Assembly (NCBI GenBank): GCA_932521025.1
Contig: OW051468.1
Coordinates: 7,750,064-7,814,063, forward strand
Reading direction: 5' to 3'
Source: Oscheius onirici
Taxonomy: Eukaryota; Nematoda; Chromadorea; Rhabditida; Rhabditidae
DNA: 64,000 nt
Below the pieces are notes generated by a model, which was not told the origin of the DNA, ran no database searches, and saw nothing but the letters and a program-made list of their open reading frames with translations. The position numbers were made by a program, and so were the translations under genes. The number at the start of each line of letters is the position of its first letter. Position 1 is the first letter of the stretch. Positions 58,288 through 64,000 of the stretch are shown here, piece after piece.

Positions 58288-58754
58288 TCATTCGTCGACG
58301 GATCCCGTCTTCGAAGGCTGCTTCATCGCGGGAATGGCTTCGGTTACAAGAGCCTCCGTCTGCGTCTTTGCCGACTTCGAAGGCACGGTTCTCTGTTTCC
58401 TGGCATTTTTGGAAGACTGCTTACTTCCCTCACATTCTGTGCTCTTTTTTGTCTAATTTGTCATGAAAAAAGGGGTAAAAAAATGAAAACCTCGTTATGC
58501 GACGAGCTGTCCGGCTGCATATGGACGACGTTTTATTGTTCCGGCTTCCTCTGATTCGTAGTCGGTGATCGTTTGTTTCTTCGAGCCGTCTCCCGACCCA
58601 TCGTCTCAGAATCAGATCCAGTAGTATGCGTCCCGGTCGGATAGTAGCCGAACGGAGTCTGAGGCGGCTTTCCTTTTCCCTTCGCCTTCTTCTTCACGCC
58701 ACACTGAAGTAGAGCTATTGCCGGCAGCAAATATGCTACTAGAGTGGCTAGCAT
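58288..58754 (-). CDS. Small membrane-anchored basic protein
   Basis: Exon 1 begins MLATLVAYLLPAIALLQCG, a hydrophobic N-terminus ending at a cysteine, then KKKAKGKGKPPQTPFGYYP. A second exon (acceptor GCACAG near 58444) reads GSKQSSKNARKQRTVPSKSA and ends SKTGSVDE. Joining them needs a weak donor, ATGG|GTCGGG, near 58604; otherwise exon 1 ends by itself at 58533 as a 73-residue protein. The layout of hydrophobic start, Cys, lysine-rich stretch and Thr/Ser/Lys tail resembles a common class of short nematode proteins of unknown function. No catalytic motif is seen. Confidence 0.5.
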
Positions 58755-59648
58755 GACGACTGATTCGAAGTTTTGTTCAGCAAGTTTAGTTGTAACTTGT
58801 CAAGTTTCTAGATAAAACATTTATGTTTTTCCAGCTTTGAAGCTACTGCTTTGAAACTTGCTGTAAAGACGAGGCTTTTATTGCTCGTTCAGCGGCTACT
58901 GACCATTGGCTCTGGCGGATTGACTACCTACTCATGACGCCTTTTCTTCGCTAGAAGCTACGCGACCGAGGAAGGAGACGTCTGAAAGATGGCCAGATCT
59001 TCTCTCAAAAGTACAATTTCAATCAGTCCATAGTTAGTTAGTACGATCTCTTCAAAAGCCTGTTTACAGTTTACAGTTTTATTGACGGTATCAAAGGGGG
59101 TTACTAGATGGGGTCCCTTGCCGCTCCCATGACTCGAATCCACTCTTCGCCGTCTTCCCTGAAGCCTGCAGGTTCTCTGATTCTGTTCCTTTGCTGTCAG
59201 CTGGCAACGAAATAATTCTTGTCCCTTCCAATTAAACGACTCTGACTGTCTAGAAGACACCCGTTTTCTAATTATTCAAGAAGAACGAAACCTATCCAAA
59301 AATAGTAACAGGCTGTCCGCCATTTTTGAAGCGGACCCTCTTCCGGTACCTAGGCGACGATAAAAACCCTCAACAACATTTCACCCAGAAAGTTAGTTGG
59401 ATTGAAATTCATCGGAAATGTGGTTGGAAAGATACCGTTTGTATTCCGCACCTTTCCAAGCGTCAAACACTCGAATTAACCTGAACAAATTAAGTATTTT
59501 CACGCTTTTTGTTTTACAAGAGTAAACAACAACAGAAATGTGTCGCTCAGTTGCTTTCCGCGGCCATTCTGCGTCTCTGACCGTCAGAGTCTGATCCTTT
59601 CTTGTTTTTTTCTTCTTGTCCGAATTTCCGCAAATGAATTGATGGGAA
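58755..59648. other. Divergent intergenic region upstream of EXO70
   Basis: About 890 bp separate the small basic protein gene and EXO70. A piece near 59070-59100 has TTACAGTTTACAG repeats. Open frames on the minus strand (58958-59260, 59393-59680) start with non-ATG codons or lack motifs. No RNA gene is recognised. Confidence 0.35.
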
Positions 59649-61953
59649 ATGGCTAAAACTAACGCAGAAACGATTAACAAGCGGCTTCAGCAGGTATTTG
59701 TCTTTTCTAGTCGAAAATTAATTGGAACAGGAAGAAGAGTGGCTACGACAGTTTGAGTCGAATGTGGCCAAGAGTGCCCAGTTGAGGAATTCCATTGGGG
59801 AGATAATCGATAAATTCCACGATAGATTGACTTCTCTGGAGCAGAATGTCCTTCCGATGCACGAAGTCAATGGGAGACTGCAAGTCAAGCAGAAAAGTTT
59901 TATTTTTTATGACCAAACTTACAACTTTTATAGATATTCAACGCTTGATTAACACGATAGATGCAACTAGTCAATTTTACGGCAGGACGAGTGAACTTGA
60001 AAGCAGTATCCGGTTCGTTTCACCTCTTTTTCAACCTCAGTTTTCCTCCAGAGATGGAGTGGCCTCGCATAACGTGACGGCCTATCTCGAACAGATGGAA
60101 AACTTACAGCAGGCCGTGAAATTCTTCGAAACGCACAAGAATTATCAGGTCAAAAGTGAGAATATGGTGAGTAAAACGTGTGTTTATTTTGAAGCAAACA
60201 AAAAATTAAGAAAATGACACTGGAATTGGGCTTCACGATGCTTGAAAAAGAATACAGGAATGTCATTCTTAGAAATACTCTTCAAGCCGACGCAAACGTC
60301 CTAGTGGACTGTTTGGACGAACAATACGGTTGGAAATCTCATAAAAATGAATAAGAACTCCTCAGAATTACTCGGAAATCGTGGAAAAGACATAAAAACG
60401 ATAAAGAGCCTCGACGAGGTCGTCAAGCTCGGTGTCTGGCTCCTGAACAATGGAAGGTCGAGATTTTTGAGTCACTATTCGGAAATACGGTCAGTTTTGG
60501 GGAATTTCGATAGAAAAATCATAATTTAGTGGAGAAAACATGCTGAAAGCAGTCAATGCGATAGCTCAACATCACCAGGCGCTTGTCGCCAAAACTCCGA
60601 ACCGAACAGCAAAAGTGTAAGTTTTGATTTTTCTTTTCTATGGAAAAGCTAATAGAGTGAACAAACGGGCAGGAAAAGGTGAAAGGGCCGTGAAAAAAGA
60701 GCCAGAGCTCGGAGGACACGCAGAAGAAGGAGCTCTGCTAGTCTTTGGATGTCTTTTGGCTCTTTTGGAAGTGGAGGACACGATCATGCAGAGAGCCATT
60801 CCGGATACGTCTAAACGGGCGCAGGTAGCGGAAAGTTTGAAAAATATTCATTTTGTCAAAGGTTTTCCGCGAAGTTGTCTCCAAGCCATTATTCTTCGTT
60901 GTCCGTCACGTCCAGAGAGTCGTACAGGATTCTTCTGGAGGAGTCGTTCCTCTCCTTCCCCTCCTTCGCTTCCTCTCTGCTCACCAGACCAGACTGCATA
61001 ATTTGGCTACCGTAAGTCTATTTCAGAGCCAAAAACTTAAAATTGTTAAGAACAGCAGCGGAGACATTCCCTTTGAGAATCTGGTCCGGCAGATTCGAAT
61101 GAATGCCGTCGGAAGCATAAATGAATTTGTGGAAAGTCTGAAAAATGACGTGGACAAGTTTATTCCGGCCGACGGAAACGTGCATCCGATCACGCCAAAG
61201 GTTTTTCCACTAATATATTCAGTTCTAATACCTTTTAGACCCTAAACTTTTTGGTCACATTGACCGTTCATCGTCATACCGTAACGCACCAGGTTCTCTC
61301 CTTGACAGCCGCACCGAACGAGAACCAGTCTCTCCTTCTTCCGAAACTCTTTGCCCGAATTCTGTCGGCACTGGGCACTTGTATCTGTCGAAAGGCGGAA
61401 AACTATGATAGTCCAGCACTCGGGCAGATTTTTCTACTCAACAACTACAACTACATAGCCAAGGCACTTTCTGACGAAGAGGATGCCCTTCTGCCGGTTA
61501 TCAGTGAGCAAAACACGCAGATTCTGTCATTTTACCAGGCAGAAATTTCAAAGTGCATTCAAAACTATATGCACAGGTTTTTTTTAATTTTTTAATAGAC
61601 AAACTAACGTTTTTAGCTGGGCTAATGTCGTCAATACACTGAAAGGCGTGAGTCGGATAGGAGAAGATCGAGTGGCAGCTAAAAATCTGGCCAGTGTAAG
61701 TCAAAATACGGTAAGAAAATGACCCTTTTCATAGAATTTCTCACGTGAATTCGATCTCGTCTGTTCCATTCAACAAATCTACTGTATTTCTGATATCATT
61801 CTGGCCCGGGAGGTCCGAAACAAGATAAAGGAATCAATTTTGCCTCTCTACTCTCAATTGACGCCAAAACTAAGAGACATGGACCGACAAGTCAAGTACA
61901 GCGAAGATTCGCTGGCAATTGTCATTGGGCGTCTTTTCGACAATCCTGCTTAA
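59649..61953 (+). CDS. Exocyst subunit EXO70 (EXOC7)
   Basis: About a dozen exons from MAKTNAETINKRLQQ to FDNPA encode roughly 620 residues. The N-terminal coiled coil reads LRNSIGEIIDKFHDRLTSLE, then LINTIDATSQFYGRTSELES and YLEQMENLQQAVKFFETH, the conserved start of the EXO70 rod. The C-terminal part has LVRQIRMNAVGSINEFVESL, DGNVHPITPKTLNFL and IFLLNNYNYI. EXO70 binds PI(4,5)P2 and helps tether secretory vesicles to the plasma membrane. The usual basic C-terminal lipid-binding patch is only weakly represented (KLRDMDRQVKYS). NUDT19 follows 196 bp downstream on the same strand. Confidence 0.9.
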
Positions 61954-62142
61954 AAAGCGTGTACATTGTTATATATGCCTGTGATACTTAATTTTTGCTA
62001 TCTCTTCTGCTCCTGACAGGTTGTGATAATTCAATACTTACACTGCATAATTAGTCAAAATAAACGTGTTTTTATACACAAATTTGTAAAAGTTTTGCTC
62101 TCAATTGCATGCTTCTTCATCTACACAAAAAATATTTTTTGT

Positions 62143-62148
62143 TTCAGA
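62143..62148 (+). promoter_or_regulatory. Probable spliced-leader acceptor for NUDT19
   Basis: A T-rich tract ending TTTCAG lies two bases before the ATG at 62150, in the 196-bp gap after EXO70, as expected for a downstream operon gene. Confidence 0.55.
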
Positions 62149-62149
62149 A

Positions 62150-63304
62150 ATGACGTCAGCTCCATGGCGGATATCAGCGACTGTAATCATAAGTTAGTCC
62201 TGCTTTTCTAACTAAAAATTTCTATTTTTAGTGTCAAAAACGACGGGTCGTGTGCTGATGATGAGAAGAGGACCAAAGGCCAAGTTTATGCCGAACGCGT
62301 ACGTTTTTCCCGGCGGTTTGCTCGACAAAAGTGACTCGGGAACGCGTGTTTGTGCACTCAGGGTTAGCCTCCATTTTTCTGCCTTTAACTCTAAAATTCA
62401 GGAAACCTTCGAAGAAACGGGCCTACTTTTGACGAAAGACGGCGTCCAGTCGGCTGCTGACGAGCCGAAGCTGGCTCGGAAACAGGATGAAGTAAACATC
62501 GACCCGTCAACTTTTGGACAAGTTCTTGATTCCGGCGCAGTCGAGAATCTCATCCCTCTGAGCACATGGCTCACGCCGACGGCTTATCCGAAGCGCTTCA
62601 TGACCGACTTTTATCTGCTACCAGTGGAAGGTTGGTTTTTTAACGGAACTTTGTTATTTCTAGTCAAGTAGTGTTACATGGTGACTTCGATAAATGTGGC
62701 TGAAAACGTGAAAATGGTGAAAACCATCGTTTAGGCTAGTTTGAACAAACTGAGGTGCGTATAACCAAACTTTCCAACAAAAACATTATGCAGGCGAACC
62801 GGATATTCGAATGTGTCAGCGTGAGATGACCGAGTTTGGATGGGAGTCGCCGGCGGAATGTCTGAAAAAGGGCGAAGGACTGCCGCCTCCACAAGTCTAC
62901 AAGATGACCATTCTCTCACAGCTCGGCATTCTGGAACTCGAAGCAGCTGGGCCAGTCAGTCGGATTATTGCTCCTCAAAAGGTCACGAACCGACAGGGAA
63001 ACGAAGTCGCCATGATATTGCCCGGGGATCATCTCTATATCGGTTTACTTATTTTTGTTAGGAAAACTTTCATTTTCAGAAGAAAACTGCGAATTTGTGC
63101 CTATCAGAGAGGTAGAGGACAATGTCCTGAAGCCGGATCCAAAAAAATGAGATTTGAACTAATTTTTGTACATCCGTTAATTTTAGGCCGACTCACAGAG
63201 TGCAATACATCGATCTGTGGAAGAATCCCAAGATATATCAGCATCTTCTTGAGGAACCTTATAGAACGATTTTTAGAAAGATCAAGTGCCATTCGAAGTT
63301 GTAA
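62150..63304 (+). CDS. NUDT19-like Nudix hydrolase (acyl-CoA diphosphatase)
   Basis: Exons encode MTSAPWRISATVII then MSKTTGRVLMMRRGPKAKF, MPNAYVFPGGLLD and the Nudix box helix CALRETFEETGLLL (the REx2EExG catalytic glutamates are present). Later blocks are LSTWLTPTAYPKRFMTDFY, EFGWESPAECLKKGE and MILPGDHLYI. NUDT19 proteins hydrolyse CoA and acyl-CoA in peroxisomes. The last exon (from about 63188) reads HRVQYIDLWKNPKIYQHLL and, if not spliced further, ends HSKL, a perfect PTS1 peroxisomal signal at 63293-63304. Linking this exon in phase to ENCEFVPIREVEDN needs a non-canonical donor near 63133, so the C-terminus is uncertain. A perfect GTAAGT donor overlaps the stop, offering an alternative tail that runs into a MITE. 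Confidence 0.85.
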
Positions 63305-63358
63305 GTTTCTGTACATAAATAGAGTTTTTTTTAATTCCAGTTTTCCAAATATAGTCGG

Positions 63359-63681
63359 TATGGTTTGTTCAAAAAGTCGACGACATACAGTAACCCATTT
63401 GATTCTGTTCGAGCCCAACAATATTGGCGCGCTTTCAAACTGGGGGTTTTCGATTCGAGAAATCTCACTTCGTTTTACTTTATTTTACTACATGTAAGGC
63501 TGCACAAGTTGCCGTAAGCTGCTGGTGTAAAATAAAATGATAAAAAGAACAGAAAAACAATGTTTTGGTGAGAACTGCAGAAGGAATTTTAAAAACACTT
63601 TTTGAACGCGGGCCAAAATTTCTAGTCTCGAACAAAATCAAATGGGTTACTGTATGTCGTCGACTTTTTGAACAAACCATA
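63359..63681. mobile_element. Tc1/mariner-type MITE
   Basis: The element (63361-63679, 319 bp) starts TGGTTTGTTCAAAAAGTCG and ends with the complement, flanked by TA on both sides. The terminal inverted repeats match over 53 bp with one mismatch and continue with weaker similarity towards the centre. The TA target duplication points to the Tc1/mariner superfamily. There is no transposase frame. It lies just after the NUDT19 last exon. Confidence 0.88.
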
Positions 63682-63869
63682 GTTAGAAAATAGGCATAAT
63701 CCGACTACGTAGACAAGATGGCGTTTTTATTTGCTTCCCACTCATCGTTCGACTTTTTACCTACTAGAAGTGTAAAAGGAGTTCTTGAAAAGACACCAGA
63801 ACAGAATCGAATAAGCAGACATTTTCGACGAAACGGCAGTCATTTCTTCCTCATTTTGCAACCTTCCCG

Positions 63870-64000
63870 ATGGATTCGAACTTTGATCTGACGGAAATTC
63901 CGTCTCGTCTTGTTCTGGAAGTTGCCAAGAAGGCAAGAGTTGTCGCTCTACATCCTAAGGAAGAGATTTTTAGCTGAATCCAAAGTGCTTTGTTCGTTTT
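63870..64000 (+). CDS. First exon(s) of an unidentified gene cut by the window edge
   Basis: MDSNFDLTEIPSRLVLEVAKK is followed by AAG|GCAAGAG, a consensus GC donor, with an acceptor TTTTTAG 41 bp later and LNPKCFVRF to the edge. Read without the intron, the frame ends after KEEIFS. There is too little sequence to name the family. Confidence 0.4.

Noticed and set aside
59120-59160. GACTCGAATCC resembling a tRNA T-arm
   Set aside because: On neither strand do 5-bp T-stem, anticodon stem or acceptor stem form; no tRNA.
59393-59680. Minus-strand frame with a signal-peptide-like start (LIVSALVLAISHQFICG)
   Set aside because: It begins with TTG, overlaps EXO70 exon 1 in antisense and has no splice partner.
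1-64000. CRISPR arrays, bacterial operons, rRNA
   Set aside because: No regularly spaced direct repeats or ribosomal RNA motifs; all confident genes are spliced eukaryotic genes.

Overview
This window is nuclear DNA from a small-genome animal, almost certainly a nematode and apparently not a close relative of Caenorhabditis. Genes are split by many tiny introns (mostly 35-50 bp). Strong TTTCAG-type acceptors lie immediately before several start codons (atp-3, CPD, BDP1, ADSL, NUDT19), as expected for spliced-leader trans-splicing. Same-strand genes sit 100-420 bp apart in operon-like runs. The gene set includes nematode-typical members: a LIN-59/ASH1 protein, a receptor guanylyl cyclase and a CLIK-type calponin-repeat protein. 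Several introns can only be modelled with GC-AG ends.

Layout. 1-2464: repeats and intergenic DNA. 2465-13139: compact block with TMEM26-like (+), RPS27 (-), ATP synthase OSCP (+), LTV1 (+) and a membrane carboxypeptidase D (+). 13741-18300: lin-59/ASH1L-like AWS-SET-PHD-BAH gene (-). 18301-22350: about 4 kb without a convincing gene. 22351-28381: receptor guanylyl cyclase (-) whose cyclase domain has lost both metal-binding aspartates. 28400-30530: broken RTE-type LINE. 30486-33874: GC-rich orphan gene whose 2.1-kb intron holds a 746-bp foldback element between duplicated segments. 33900-42880: about 9 kb of repeat-rich DNA with iterated hairpins and an array of decayed exon-intron modules.

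From 42884 a second gene-dense block follows: a DYRK/HIPK-like kinase, phosphatidylinositol synthase, an orphan, gamma-syntrophin, a 513-bp hAT-type MITE with a perfect 8-bp target duplication, the TFIIIB subunit BDP1, a calponin-repeat protein (-), adenylosuccinate lyase, NTAQ1, a small membrane-anchored protein (-), exocyst EXO70, NUDT19 and the first exon of a gene running off the right edge.

Most genes are housekeeping: mitochondrial ATP synthesis, ribosome and 40S assembly, Pol III initiation, purine synthesis, phosphoinositide synthesis, exocytosis and N-end-rule deamidation. The more specialised ones act in chromatin (lin-59), signalling (cyclase, kinase) and muscle or membrane scaffolding (syntrophin, CLIK). 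No tRNA, rRNA, CRISPR or prokaryotic feature was found. Exon models were made by eye from reading-frame phase and splice consensus, so individual boundaries may be off by a few bases.
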